Assembly: GCF_019679475.1 (NCBI RefSeq)
Contig: NZ_JAIEZP010000001.1
Span: forward strand, 2,604,001 to 2,668,000
Source: Hyphomonas sediminis
GTDB lineage: Bacteria > Pseudomonadota > Alphaproteobacteria > Caulobacterales > Hyphomonadaceae
Length of the DNA: 64,000 nt
Reading direction: 5' to 3'
How positions within the stretch are numbered: the stretch's first letter is position 1; each line of letters starts with the position of its first letter. This document shows positions 53,713 through 63,123 of the stretch, piece after piece. The notes under the pieces were generated by a model. It had not been told where the DNA came from, did not search any database, and saw nothing but the letters and a program-made list of their open reading frames with translations. A program made the translations under genes and the position numbers.

Positions 53713-55086
53713 TCAGTCTTCTGCAATGCCGAGGGCGTTGATCTTGGCCCGCAGCGTGTTGCGGTTCATGCCCAGCAGCTGCGCGGCGCGGACCTTGTTG
53801 CCCGAGGTGACCGACAGGGCGAGACGGATCAGCGGGCGCTCCACACGGTTAACAACCGATTCGTGGACATTGGAGCCCTCCCCCTCACCGCCGGAGACGA
53901 GATCGCCCATCACATAGCGGTGCAGAAGCGCCTCGATCTCCGCCTCGAAGCCGATGCTCGTGCCGGTCTGCTCGGCAACGCCCATGCGCATCTCACGCTC
54001 GACATCCATGACGGTGATTACGGTATCGGAGCTGAGCACGGCCAGGCGCAGGACCAGGTTTTCCAGCTCGCGCACGTTGCCCGGCCAGTCATAGGCGGCC
54101 ATCAGGTCGAGCGCGGACTTGTCGAAGGTGCGGGCAGCGAGCCCCTGGCGCTGGGCACGGATGAGGAAAGCGCGGGCGAGCTCCGGGATGTCTTCCTTGC
54201 GCTGGCGCAGCGGCGGGATGGCAAGGCGCATCACGTTGAGGCGGTAAAAGAGATCTTCGCGGAACTTGCCGTCTTCCACGAGGCGGCCAAGATTGCGGCG
54301 CGTGGACGCGATGAGGCGGGCGCCGCCGGGTTCGCGGAGCAACTTTACAAGCTGCGCCTGCGCTTCGGCCGGCAGGTCGCCAATCTCGTCGAGATAAAGC
54401 GTGCCGCCCTTCATGCGGACAGCGCCGCCATTGCCATCGGTGCCGAAGAGTTCGCGGTTGATTTCAGACGGCGGCATGGCGGCGAGGTCGAGCGCGACGA
54501 ACTGGCCACGCTTGGACTGGCCGAGCTGATGGATGGCACGGGCGGCGAGTTCCTTGCCCGTGCCGCTCTCGCCCTCGATGAGGACGGTGAGGTCGGTGTT
54601 CATCACCTTGGCGATCAGGCGATAGACTTCCTGCATTGCGTCCGAGCGGCCGATCAACGGGAGGCCAGCATCCGCGACCGCTTTCTGCGCTTCTGGGTGA
54701 ATCGCCTTGTCCGGCGCGGGCGAGGCTTTCAGCGCGCGGCGCACGAGGCTGGAGAGCACATCAATGTCGAACGGCTTGGGCAGGTAGTCAAAGGCGCCAT
54801 GCTCGGCGGCAGAAGCCGCGGTGAGGATGGTGTTCTGGCCGCTCATTACAATGAAGGGCAGCTCCGGACGGGCGAGCTTCATCGAGGGCAGAAGGTCAAA
54901 GATCGACGTGTCACCCAGATAAACGTCGGTGACGACCACATCTCCCTCGCCATTGCGTACCCAGCGCTGCAGCGCGTCGGGCGAACTGGTGGCCCTGACT
55001 TCATAGCCGGCAGATACCAGCGTCTGGTTCACGACGAGCCGGATGCTGGCATCGTCTTCGGCGAGGAGTACGGTTTTCTCGGCCAT
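53713..55086 (-). CDS. ntrC: Response regulator NtrC, lacking GAFTGA
   Basis: The nitrogen response regulator, 457 residues. Receiver: Asp54 (VVVTDVYL) and Lys104 (LPKPFD). AAA+ domain: Walker A GESGTGKE (172-179), Walker B GGTLYLDE (227-234). The C-terminal Fis-type helix-turn-helix is VRAAQLLGMNRNTLRAKINALG. The GAFTGA loop that contacts sigma54 is missing (ELFG at 212-215 is followed by TDGNGGAVRMK), as in Rhodobacter and Caulobacter NtrC. It is therefore likely not a classical sigma54 activator. The start has GGAGG upstream. Confidence 0.96.
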   Translation of the reverse strand: MAEKTVLLAEDDASIRLVVNQTLVSAGYEVRATSSPDALQRWVRNGEGDVVVTDVYLGDTSIFDLLPSMKLARPELPFIVMSGQNTILTAASAAEHGAFDYLPKPFDIDVLSSLVRRALKASPAPDKAIHPEAQKAVADAGLPLIGRSDAMQEVYRLIAKVMNTDLTVLIEGESGTGKELAARAIHQLGQSKRGQFVALDLAAMPPSEINRELFGTDGNGGAVRMKGGTLYLDEIGDLPAEAQAQLVKLLREPGGARLIASTRRNLGRLVEDGKFREDLFYRLNVMRLAIPPLRQRKEDIPELARAFLIRAQRQGLAARTFDKSALDLMAAYDWPGNVRELENLVLRLAVLSSDTVITVMDVEREMRMGVAEQTGTSIGFEAEIEALLHRYVMGDLVSGGEGEGSNVHESVVNRVERPLIRLALSVTSGNKVRAAQLLGMNRNTLRAKINALGIAED

Positions 55087-55089
55087 GGA

Positions 55090-56148
55090 TTACGCCTCCG
55101 ATAGCGGTAGCAGGACAGTGAAACGGGTTGCGCCGGGCTGGCTGTCCACTCGGATCTGCCCACCATGCGCGTTGACGACTTCGCTGACGACGGAAAGGCC
55201 CAGACCCCGGCCGCCGGACTTGGTGCTCTGAAACACATCGAAGATTGTCGCCTGGCGCTCGCGCGGGATGCCCTGACCATTATCCTCGAAGGAGATCAGC
55301 ATGGCGCGGCGCAGGCCGGAGCCGAGACGCGCCTGGCGCATGGCAAGGCCAGCAGCGTAGGCGGTGCGGATGACGACTTCGCCCTTGCGGCCGCCTTCCG
55401 AGGCAGCCTCGGCGGCGTTGCGCACGATGTTCTGGAAAGCCTGCTGCAGGTGATCAGGATCGCCCATCATATCCGGCAGCGACGGATCATATTCGCGGCG
55501 GAACTCGACACGCGTGCCCATCGCCGCGCGCTCGGACGCGACGACCTTGTCGAGCAGCGCGTGGACGTTGCACGCCTGCATCCGCGGGGCAGAGAACAAT
55601 TCAAAGGCCGAGAGGCGATTGACCAGACGCTCGATCCGGCGGGCTTCGTCCTTGATGATGTCGAGCAGTTCGGACTGGCCAGCCTGCGCCTGACGCTCCA
55701 GAAGCTGGGCCGCGCCGATGATGCCAGCAAGCGGATTTTTCACTTCGTGACCGAGGATGCGGCCAAAGCCCGCCGCCCCGGCAATCCCTTCGCCGGAATC
55801 CCGGACCGGGGTTTCAGAAAGGGCAAGGATAAAGTTGCCGCCCTCAACTGTCCGCAGACGGATATCACAGATGAGACCGGCCTGCATCGACGGGCCGGCG
55901 ATCGGCGTGGCCGGCGCCGCGATTTCGGCGGGGTCACGGTCCGCCCGGTCGATCAGCTCGAACAGGAGGGAGTCGTGATAAACGACTTCGCTGAGCGGGC
56001 GGCCTACGAGGGCGCGCCGCGACAGCTTGAAGAGGTCCTCTGCCGCCGGGTTCACATTCCCGATACGGCGGCGCTGATCAATATGAAGCAGCGCAATGGG
56101 GGACAGATCAGCGAGGCCGGATGGCCGCACACCTGTGAGCGTATCCAC
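55090..56148 (-). CDS. ntrB: Nitrogen sensor histidine kinase NtrB
   Basis: The soluble kinase/phosphatase that controls NtrC, itself controlled by PII. The 352-residue protein has an N-terminal PAS domain (ALLHIDQRRRIGNVNPAAEDLFKLSRRALVG), HisKA with the phosphorylated His in ILGHEVKNPLAGIIGAAQ, and an HATPase domain (QNIVRNAAEAA, FEDNGQGIPRE, GGRGLGLSVV). The start is GTG, with a 2-base gap after dusB. Confidence 0.96.
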   Translation of the reverse strand: MDTLTGVRPSGLADLSPIALLHIDQRRRIGNVNPAAEDLFKLSRRALVGRPLSEVVYHDSLLFELIDRADRDPAEIAAPATPIAGPSMQAGLICDIRLRTVEGGNFILALSETPVRDSGEGIAGAAGFGRILGHEVKNPLAGIIGAAQLLERQAQAGQSELLDIIKDEARRIERLVNRLSAFELFSAPRMQACNVHALLDKVVASERAAMGTRVEFRREYDPSLPDMMGDPDHLQQAFQNIVRNAAEAASEGGRKGEVVIRTAYAAGLAMRQARLGSGLRRAMLISFEDNGQGIPRERQATIFDVFQSTKSGGRGLGLSVVSEVVNAHGGQIRVDSQPGATRFTVLLPLSEA

Positions 56149-56150
56149 GA

Positions 56151-57140
56151 CTATACCACCTTTTCCAACTTCTGACCGAGATAGACCTGGCGCAGCGCGG
56201 CAATGAGTTCGCCCGCATCCCCGATCCGGCAGAGATCGGCGCGCAGTTGCCGGCGCTCGACTGCCGGCAGATCGATTTCAAGTTCGTCGATGGCGGCAGA
56301 GATATGCTTGCGCACCATCTTGAGGCCGAGGCCGGCGCCATAAAGCTCGGCCGAGTCCTCGATCTGCTCACACAGGCTGGCGAGCTGCTCACTCAGGCCG
56401 GGCTTGCGCCAGGCGCGCCCTTCGAGCGCGGCAGCAATTTCGCCAACGAGCCAGGGACGCCCCATGGCGGCTCGCCCGACCATGACGCCGTGAGCACCAG
56501 ACTGGGCGAGCGCCTCGCGGGCGCTGGCCACATCAGCAATATCGCCATTGACGATGACCGGGAGGCTGACCGCCTCGACTGCGGCGCGAACCGCGGCCCA
56601 GTTTGCGGCGCCCGTGTAAAACTGGCAGCGCGTGCGACCGTGGACCGTGAGCATGCAAACGCCCCGGTCTTGCGCCATGCGGGCCAGCTCCGGCGCGTTG
56701 AGGTTCTGATCATCCCAGCCGAGACGCATCTTCAGCGTGACCGGTCGGCCAGCGGCGCCTTGCATGGCCGCGTCGATGATTTCACCCGCCAGCGGCAAAT
56801 CCCGCATCAGGGCGGAGCCGGACTGACCGCCGGTCACCTGTTTGGACGGGCAGCCCATATTGATGTCGATCACATCGACGCCCGCCTCAGCCATAAGAAC
56901 GGCGCCGGCGAGCATGTCTTCCGGGCGGCGGGCGGCAAGCTGGACAATCCAACTGCCCTCGCCTTCATGACGGCAGGTTCTGCGGACGACATCCGGACGG
57001 GCCTGCGCGAGGGTTTCCCCTGCAACCATCTCCGACACGACGGCGGGCGCGCCGAAATGCACCGCTTGCCGCCGCATGGGGGCGTCAGTTGCGCCAGACA
57101 TCGGCGCCAGCCAGACCTTGGGTGCCTCAAAATTGGTCAT
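56151..57140 (-). CDS. dusB: tRNA-dihydrouridine synthase B
   Basis: An FMN enzyme that reduces specific uridines in tRNA D loops; historically NifR3. The 329-residue TIM barrel has WLAPMSGATDAPMRRQA, the catalytic Cys in INMGCPSKQVTGGQSGSALMRD, and the signature LTVHGRTRCQFYTGAANW. It is the first gene of the ntr operon, the usual alphaproteobacterial arrangement. It is divergent from ispDF across 120 bases. Confidence 0.96.
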   Translation of the reverse strand: MTNFEAPKVWLAPMSGATDAPMRRQAVHFGAPAVVSEMVAGETLAQARPDVVRRTCRHEGEGSWIVQLAARRPEDMLAGAVLMAEAGVDVIDINMGCPSKQVTGGQSGSALMRDLPLAGEIIDAAMQGAAGRPVTLKMRLGWDDQNLNAPELARMAQDRGVCMLTVHGRTRCQFYTGAANWAAVRAAVEAVSLPVIVNGDIADVASAREALAQSGAHGVMVGRAAMGRPWLVGEIAAALEGRAWRKPGLSEQLASLCEQIEDSAELYGAGLGLKMVRKHISAAIDELEIDLPAVERRQLRADLCRIGDAGELIAALRQVYLGQKLEKVV

Positions 57141-57260
57141 ACTCTTATCTCACCGACTTTTCATTTTTTCGCAAGCGCACAAATCATGGGCAAATATTTC
57201 CCCTATTCGGGACATTCCGCGGAGTAGCCAGCCGCCTGCAGCTCGCTTACAAGCCCGAAC

Positions 57261-58397
57261 ATGACTGAGGCTGTAGCAATCATCGTCGCCGGAGGCACCG
57301 GCCAGCGCGCAGGCGCAGAGCGCCCGAAACAGTGGCAGATGCTGCTGGGAAAGCGCGTAATCGACTGGTCTATAGACGCCTTCTGCACGCACCCTCGGAT
57401 TTCGCAGGTGGTGGTGGTGGCCGGGCCGGAGCTGGGGGCACTGCCTGAAGGCGCGCCGATAGTGCAGGCAAATCCGGGCGCTACGCGGACGCAATCGGTG
57501 CTGAGCGGGCTGGCGGCAGCGACGCTGGCAGACGACGCGGTGGTCCTGATCCATGACGCAGCCCGGCCCGGCATCGATGCGGCGACAATCAGCGCGCTCA
57601 TCGAAACGCTCTCGGACAAGGCTGTGGCCGCATCGGCCCCGGCCATGCCGGTTGCCGACGCCCTGAAGTCAAATCAGGGACAAAACTGGACAAATGTGGA
57701 CAGGACGGGGCTTTTCCGGGTGCAGACGCCGCAAGCCTTCCGTCTTGGCGAAATCCGCGCCGCATTGAGCGCGGCAGGGCCGGACCTTGTGGACGACCTG
57801 GCCGCCATCGAAGCCGCCGGGGGAGCGATCAGGATGGTGCCCGGCTCGGCCCGCCTTTCCAAGATTACCTATGCTGAGGATTTCGACATGCTCGCCCGCC
57901 TCCTCTCCCCCGCTGGCACCCCGCGCATCGGCAAGGGGTATGACGTGCATGAGTTCGAGGCCGGCGATCATGTGACGCTCTGTGGAGTGGCGATCCCGCA
58001 TATCGCCAAGCTGAAAGGGCATTCGGACGCCGACGCCGCCTGGCACGCGCTGACCGATGCCATCCTTGGCGCCGTCGCGCTGGGCGACATTGGCGACCAC
58101 TTCCCGCCCTCGGACCCGAAATGGAAAGGCGCTGACAGCGGCATCTTCCTGAAGGAAGCCCAGAGGCTGGCCGAGGCGAAGGGCTACGTCATCGCCAATT
58201 GCGACATCACGGTGATCTGCGAGGCGCCCAAGGTGAAGCCGCACCGCGAAGCGATGCGGGAACGGACGGCGGAGCTGCTCGGGCTTCCGCTCGACGCGGT
58301 GAGCGTGAAAGCGACGACGACCGAGGGGCTGGGCTTTACCGGACGGCGCGAGGGAATTGCGGCAGAGGCTGTGGCGTTGCTGGTGCCGAAGGGCTAA
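57261..58397 (+). CDS. ispDF: Bifunctional IspDF
   Basis: A fused enzyme of the MEP isoprenoid pathway. The first half (about 1-215, [31 protein letters not shown]) is the cytidylyltransferase IspD; the second half (about 218-378, [52 protein letters not shown]) is the MEcPP synthase IspF, with metal ligands in DVHEF and HSDAD. The fusion is typical of alphaproteobacteria. The start [12 protein letters not shown] is canonical. Confidence 0.97.
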   Translation: MTEAVAIIVAGGTGQRAGAERPKQWQMLLGKRVIDWSIDAFCTHPRISQVVVVAGPELGALPEGAPIVQANPGATRTQSVLSGLAAATLADDAVVLIHDAARPGIDAATISALIETLSDKAVAASAPAMPVADALKSNQGQNWTNVDRTGLFRVQTPQAFRLGEIRAALSAAGPDLVDDLAAIEAAGGAIRMVPGSARLSKITYAEDFDMLARLLSPAGTPRIGKGYDVHEFEAGDHVTLCGVAIPHIAKLKGHSDADAAWHALTDAILGAVALGDIGDHFPPSDPKWKGADSGIFLKEAQRLAEAKGYVIANCDITVICEAPKVKPHREAMRERTAELLGLPLDAVSVKATTTEGLGFTGRREGIAAEAVALLVPKG

Positions 58398-58420
58398 AGC
58401 GGCTGAAAGCCGGAGAGCTT

Positions 58421-58530
58421 CCTGGGTCCCGGTCTTTGGACCTTCGGCCCAAAACCGGGATGACGAAACCTTAGCGCTCGCTTTCCGGCGTCATCCCGGA
58501 AATCGCGCAGCGATTGTCCGGGACCCGGCA
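58421..58530. repeat. Palindromic intergenic repeat between ispDF and the crotonase
   Basis: Two nested inverted repeats: GGGTCCCGG (58424-58432) pairs with CCGGGACCC (58518-58526), and CCGGGATGACG (58455-58465) pairs with CGTCATCCCGG (58489-58499). The sequence family (GTCATCCCGGA...TCCGGGACCC) resembles repeats common in alphaproteobacterial genomes. It starts 24 bases after the ispDF stop and may act as its terminator. Confidence 0.8.
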
Positions 58531-58614
58531 GCCCCTGCCCTTACCTCGCGGCATTATTTTCAAGGCACCGGCTTCATGAGAGCCTTCCGCTCAAAAGAAG
58601 ACCGGGAGGAAAGC

Positions 58615-59400
58615 GTGGACGATATTCTGATTACCGAGAAGCGCGGGCATGTGACGGTTCTGACGCTGAACCGGCCTGAGGCGATGAATTCGCTGGATTA
58701 CGAACTGTATGACGCGCTGGAAGATGCGGTGCGCACGTCTGATGCACGGGCCATTGTGATTACGGGATCGGGCACCCGCGCATTCTGCGCCGGGGATGAC
58801 GTGAAGAAGATCCTCTCCAAGGGCGCGCCGGTAACGCCGGAGCGGGCGGCCAGGGCGAAAGACACGGGCGGGCTGACCCCAGCGGCGGACGCCCTTCTGC
58901 ATACGGATATTCCGGTGATCGCGGCGATCAACGGCTTTGCGCTGGGATGGGGCGCGGAGCTGGCGATCATGGCGGACATTCGCGTGATGGCGGACACAGC
59001 GAAGTTTGGCGAGATTTTCGTGACGCGCGGGCTTTGCTGCGACGCGCCGGGGCTGGGGCGGTTGGCGCAACTTGTCGGCCGGGAGAAAGCCAGCGAGCTG
59101 CTGTTTACCGGCGATGTGATTGACGCGGCAGAAGCCAAGGCAATCGGGCTGGTGAGCCGCGTGGTAGCGCAAAACGATCTGTTGCCCACGGCGCTGGCGC
59201 TGGCGGAGAAGATCGCCGCGAACCCGCCTCAGGCGGTGCGCGCGCTGAAGGCGGGCCTGCGCCGGACGCTGGACCCCGATTGGCGCGATGCCGGCAAATG
59301 GGCGATCACCGAAATCCGCCGCCTGATGCAGACCGCCGACGCGAAGGAAAGCGCCGCCGCCTTCATCGAGAAGCGAAAACCGGTCTTCACGGGAAACTGA
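58615..59400 (+). CDS. Enoyl-CoA hydratase/isomerase (crotonase) family protein
   Basis: A 261-residue crotonase-fold protein. Acyl-CoA binding motifs are FCAGDDVKKI and the oxyanion hole and catalytic Glu region INGFALGWGAELAIMADIRVMADTAKFGE. I chose GTG at 58615 because GGGAGG lies 5 bases upstream; an ATG at 58576 would add 13 residues. The open frame extends further up, through the repeat. The substrate and exact reaction (hydratase, isomerase or hydrolase) cannot be assigned. Confidence 0.88.
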   Translation: MDDILITEKRGHVTVLTLNRPEAMNSLDYELYDALEDAVRTSDARAIVITGSGTRAFCAGDDVKKILSKGAPVTPERAARAKDTGGLTPAADALLHTDIPVIAAINGFALGWGAELAIMADIRVMADTAKFGEIFVTRGLCCDAPGLGRLAQLVGREKASELLFTGDVIDAAEAKAIGLVSRVVAQNDLLPTALALAEKIAANPPQAVRALKAGLRRTLDPDWRDAGKWAITEIRRLMQTADAKESAAAFIEKRKPVFTGN

Positions 59401-59420
59401 GGGAGCGCTAATCAGGAGCC

Positions 59421-59912
59421 ATGTTTCCAGAACGTCTTCGCAACCTCGCCATGCTGGTGCTCGACGATGCCGAGCGCGCCCGCCTGAAGATCGCCACCGC
59501 CGAAAGCTGTACGGGCGGCCTTGTCGCCGCGCTGCTGACGGAGATCCCCGGCTCATCCTCCGTGGTGGATCGCGGCTTTGTCACCTATTCCAACAAGGCG
59601 AAGGAAGAGATGCTGGGCGTGCCCGGCGATGTGCTGGCCGATTTCGGCGCGGTGTCCGAACCCGTCGCGCGGATGATGGCGGAAGGCGCGATGGCGAACA
59701 GCCGGGCGAACATTGCTGTCTCGATTACCGGCGTGGCCGGGCCAGGTGGCGGGACGCCGATGAAGCCTGTGGGCACGGTGCACATTGCCTGCGCCCGTGA
59801 GAACCGCGCGATCATCCATGAGATGCTGCAACTGGGCGACATCGGCCGCGACGCGATCCGCATGGCATCGGTTGAGACCGCGCTGAACATGATCCAGGCG
59901 CAGATGCGCTGA
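59421..59912 (+). CDS. pncC: Nicotinamide-nucleotide amidase (PncC/CinA C-terminal type)
   Basis: A 163-residue stand-alone CinA C-terminal domain that deamidates NMN in NAD salvage. It contains TAESCTGGLVAALLTEIPGSSSVVDRGFVTYSNKAKEEMLGV and SITGVAGPGGGTPMKPVGTVHIA. It is 20 bases after the crotonase and convergent with ratA. Confidence 0.92.
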   Translation: MFPERLRNLAMLVLDDAERARLKIATAESCTGGLVAALLTEIPGSSSVVDRGFVTYSNKAKEEMLGVPGDVLADFGAVSEPVARMMAEGAMANSRANIAVSITGVAGPGGGTPMKPVGTVHIACARENRAIIHEMLQLGDIGRDAIRMASVETALNMIQAQMR

Positions 59913-59918
59913 GCGCCC

Positions 59919-60380
59919 TCAGGCGAGCGGGGCAGAATACCGGCGGCGGGCTTCTTCGAGGAAAGCGCTCAGGATACGGTCTACCGCGAGATCGTGATTG
60001 GCGGCGGCGAGGAAACCGATCACGGGGTTCCTGAATTCGTAATTGATTTCCAGCGACACATCCGAGGCGCCCGCGACGCTTTCGGTAATGCGCCATTCGG
60101 CAAAGAGTTTGCGGAACGGGCCACGCACAAGGGCGGCGGTGACGCGGGCGGCGGGCTCATCCGCGACGACGCGGGTGGAGAAGCGCTCGGTGAAGCCTTT
60201 GAAGCCGACGACGACTTCGCCCAGACATTCATTCACGCCGGGGCCTGCCTCACGCTGCTCCGACACGCGCAAGGCCGTGATCCATTTGATGAAACGCGGA
60301 TAGGCGGCAATGTCCGAGACCAGAGCAAAGCACTGGTCTGGCCCATAGGGCACACGGAGGGTCTTCGTGAAACGCGGCAC
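59919..60380 (-). CDS. ratA: RatA/COQ10-type START-domain protein
   Basis: A 153-residue START/SRPBCC-fold protein (FTKTLRVPYGPDQCFALVSDIAAYPRFIKWITALRV). The family includes Coq10, which chaperones ubiquinone, and E. coli RatA. In alphaproteobacteria it sits beside lipA, as here (8-base gap), and a ubiquinone-related role is more likely than toxin action. No ratB partner is present. Confidence 0.88.
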   Translation of the reverse strand: MPRFTKTLRVPYGPDQCFALVSDIAAYPRFIKWITALRVSEQREAGPGVNECLGEVVVGFKGFTERFSTRVVADEPAARVTAALVRGPFRKLFAEWRITESVAGASDVSLEINYEFRNPVIGFLAAANHDLAVDRILSAFLEEARRRYSAPLA

Positions 60381-60388
60381 GGGGCGCC

Positions 60389-61360
60389 TTAGGCCTTGCG
60401 GGCGGCAAGCTGGGCTTCGCGAGCCGCGCGCAGGCGCTCGAAGTCTTCCCCGGCATGGTGGCTGGAGCGCGTGAGCGGGCTGGCCGAGACCATGAGGAAG
60501 CCCTTGGCGCGGGCGATTTCTTCATACGCCTTGAACTCGTCCGGCGGGACGAAGCGATCAATGGCAGCGTGTTTCCGCGTCGGCTGGAGATACTGGCCGA
60601 TAGTGATGAAATCGACGCCGGCGGAACGCATGTCGTCCATCACCTGCATGATCTCCTCCTTCGTTTCACCGAGGCCGACCATGAGCCCGGATTTGGTGAA
60701 CTGGGAGGGATCGCGGTCCTTCACCTTTTGCAGGAGGCGCAGGGAGTGGAAATAGCGCGCGCCGGGGCGGATGGAGAGATAGAGGCGCGGAACGGTTTCG
60801 AGATTGTGGTTGAACACGTCCGGCTTGGCATCGATGACCCGGTTCTCCCAGCCATCCTTGCGCAGGAAGTCCGGCGTGAGAATTTCGATGGTGGTGGCCG
60901 GGGCCGCCGCGCGGATGGCGTTGATCGTGTTGACGAAGTGCATCGCGCCGCCGTCTTCCAGGTCGTCACGGTCCACCGAGGTGATGACAACGTGGGAAAG
61001 GCCCATCTCAGCGACGGCTTCGGCGACGCGGCGCGGTTCGTCCTCGTCCACACCGGGCTTGGGCTTGCCGGTGGCGACGTTGCAGAAGGAACAGGCGCGC
61101 GTGCAGAACTCACCCAAGATCATCATGGTCGCGTGCTTCTTGTCCCAGCACTCGCCGATATTGGGGCAGCCGGCCTCTTCACAGACCGTGACCAGTCCCT
61201 TGGACTTCACGATATTGCGCGTTTCCGAATAGCCTTCGGAGGTCGGCGCCTTCACGCGAATCCATTCAGGCTTACGCAGCACAGGCGTATCGGGCCGCCC
61301 CTGCTTTTCGGGGTGGCGGGGGCGCGGGGCGCCGGTGCGGGCATCGATGAGGTTGGCCAT
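60389..61360 (-). CDS. lipA: Lipoyl synthase
   Basis: A radical SAM enzyme that inserts two sulfurs into octanoyl groups on lipoyl domains. The two clusters are visible: the auxiliary [12 protein letters not shown] and the radical [10 protein letters not shown] (CxxxCxxC). I use the ATG at 61360 ([20 protein letters not shown]), giving 323 residues. Its targets in this window are the lipoyl domains of PdhB and PdhC. It lies divergent from an acyl-CoA synthetase across a gap with a dyad. Confidence 0.97.
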   Translation of the reverse strand: MANLIDARTGAPRPRHPEKQGRPDTPVLRKPEWIRVKAPTSEGYSETRNIVKSKGLVTVCEEAGCPNIGECWDKKHATMMILGEFCTRACSFCNVATGKPKPGVDEDEPRRVAEAVAEMGLSHVVITSVDRDDLEDGGAMHFVNTINAIRAAAPATTIEILTPDFLRKDGWENRVIDAKPDVFNHNLETVPRLYLSIRPGARYFHSLRLLQKVKDRDPSQFTKSGLMVGLGETKEEIMQVMDDMRSAGVDFITIGQYLQPTRKHAAIDRFVPPDEFKAYEEIARAKGFLMVSASPLTRSSHHAGEDFERLRAAREAQLAARKA

Positions 61361-61436
61361 GAGCGCAAAATGGCCTTTCGGCACGATTCCATCAAGCGGG
61401 GGACACCGCAGAAGACCCATGCGAGACTGGGAATAT

Positions 61437-61459
61437 ATGTTGCAGATATGACGCAACAT
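61437..61459. promoter_or_regulatory. Operator-like dyad ATGTTGC-N9-GCAACAT
   Basis: A perfect 7-bp inverted repeat (61437-61443 with 61453-61459) spaced by 9 bases lies in the 152-base divergent region between lipA and the acyl-CoA synthetase. Its spacing suits a dimeric repressor of the TetR or FadR type. The regulator is not in the window. Confidence 0.4.
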
Positions 61460-61512
61460 GACAGAATATTTCATAAATCGGCAGAGACCGTAGCGATTCA
61501 GGGCGGAAACCC

Positions 61513-63099
61513 ATGCAACAATCGATGATCCCGCTGGTGCCCGCGCCGCTGGAGTATAAGCCGCAGCGCACCCGGACCGACATGTTTTCCGCGCTCATTC
61601 GCGCCTCGCGCGAGTTTGGCGTTAACCGCGCCATCCTCGTTGACGGCGACGAGCGGGAACTCAGCTACAAGGAAATCATCCGCGGCGCATTTGCACTGGG
61701 CAGCGCCCTGAAGAAGGGCACGCGCAAGGGCGAAGCGGTGGCCATCATGCTGCCCTCCGGCGCCGGCGCGGTGATCGCGTTCTATGCCGTATCCGCCTAT
61801 GGCCGCGTGCCCGCCATGCTGAACTTCACCGCCGGCGCGCGGAACCTGAAAGCCGCGCTGAAGGCGGCGAAGGTGAAACGCGTGGTGACGGCGCACAAAT
61901 TCGTCGAGCTGGGCGGGCTGGAAGAATTGATCGGCGAACTCTCGAAGGTTGCCGAAATCGTCTATCTGGAGGACGTGCGCGAGAACCTGTCGCTCGGCAA
62001 CAAGCTGTCGGCGGTGGCGGGCATGATTTTGCCCGGCATGGTGGCGGCCAAGCCAAACTACAAAAAGCCGGGCGTGATCCTGTTCACCTCGGGCACCGAG
62101 GGCGAGCCCAAGGGCGTGGTGCTCAGCCATGAGAACATCATGGCGAATGTAGAACAGGTGCGCGCGCATATCGGACTGGGGCCGGACACAGACATCCTGT
62201 TCAATCCGCTACCGACCTTCCATTGCTTCGGACTGACCGTGGGCGCCGTACTGCCGCTGGTGGCGGGCATCAAGGTATTGTTCCACCCCTCACCGCTGCA
62301 GCCGAAGGAAATCGTGCGGCGCATCAAGGAGAGCGGGGCAACGCTGCTGCTGGCGACCGACACATTCATCTCGCAATATGCCCGCACGGCCAATGATGGC
62401 GATCTCGACAGCATTCGCCTTGCCGTCTGCGGCGCAGAACGCGTGAAGGACGAAACGCGCAACTATGTGCGCCGCAAATTCAATATCGAGATCCTCGAAG
62501 GATATGGCGTAACCGAAAGCTCTCCGGTAGCGGCGGCCAACAAGTGGGAGGATAACCGTCCGGGAACGGTGGGTGTTTTGATGGCCGAGATGGAGACCAG
62601 GCTGGTCCCCGTGGAGGGCATTCCCGATGGCGGACGCCTGCACATCCGGGGCCCGAACGTGATGATGGGCTATGTGCGCGCGACAAACCCCGGTGTGATC
62701 GAGCGACTGATCGATGGCTGGCACGACACGGGCGATATCGTGGCCTTCGACGAAGATGGCTTCATCCGAATTCTTGGCCGCGTGAAACGCTTCGCCAAGA
62801 TTGGCGGTGAGATGGTCTCTCTGGCCGTGGTCGAAAATTGCGCCGCTGCTGTGTGGCCGGACAATATGCACGCTGCCGTCACCCTGCCCGACCCCAAAAA
62901 GGGCGAACAGGTGATCCTGCTGACGGACGCCCCCGAGGCGAGCCGCGACGCCGTGCTGATCTGGGCGCAGCGCCATGGCGTGCCGGAAATTTCCGTGCCG
63001 AGACGGGTTTTCAAGGTCGATGGAATCCCGGTTCTGGGTACCGGCAAGGTGGACTACACCTCGGTTCGCATCCAGGCCGAGAAGCTGATGAACGACTGA
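61513..63099 (+). CDS. AMP-binding acyl-CoA/acyl-ACP synthetase (Aas-like)
   Basis: A 528-residue ANL-family enzyme most like the synthetase half of Aas. The phosphate loop [10 protein letters not shown] is preceded by PGVILF, and [12 protein letters not shown] and [37 protein letters not shown] are the A5 and A8 motifs. The catalytic lysine falls in VLGTGKVDY. The start [16 protein letters not shown] follows GGCGGAAA. It is divergent from lipA, so fatty-acid activation could be co-regulated with lipoate synthesis, but that is inference. Confidence 0.87.
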   Translation: MQQSMIPLVPAPLEYKPQRTRTDMFSALIRASREFGVNRAILVDGDERELSYKEIIRGAFALGSALKKGTRKGEAVAIMLPSGAGAVIAFYAVSAYGRVPAMLNFTAGARNLKAALKAAKVKRVVTAHKFVELGGLEELIGELSKVAEIVYLEDVRENLSLGNKLSAVAGMILPGMVAAKPNYKKPGVILFTSGTEGEPKGVVLSHENIMANVEQVRAHIGLGPDTDILFNPLPTFHCFGLTVGAVLPLVAGIKVLFHPSPLQPKEIVRRIKESGATLLLATDTFISQYARTANDGDLDSIRLAVCGAERVKDETRNYVRRKFNIEILEGYGVTESSPVAAANKWEDNRPGTVGVLMAEMETRLVPVEGIPDGGRLHIRGPNVMMGYVRATNPGVIERLIDGWHDTGDIVAFDEDGFIRILGRVKRFAKIGGEMVSLAVVENCAAAVWPDNMHAAVTLPDPKKGEQVILLTDAPEASRDAVLIWAQRHGVPEISVPRRVFKVDGIPVLGTGKVDYTSVRIQAEKLMND

Positions 63100-63123
63100 T
63101 CGAGGCTTGGCCTTCGGGCTGCC

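Noticed and set aside
59919..60380. RatA as part of a toxin-antitoxin system
   Set aside because: No ratB-like partner is present and the lipA neighbour fits a COQ10-type role better.
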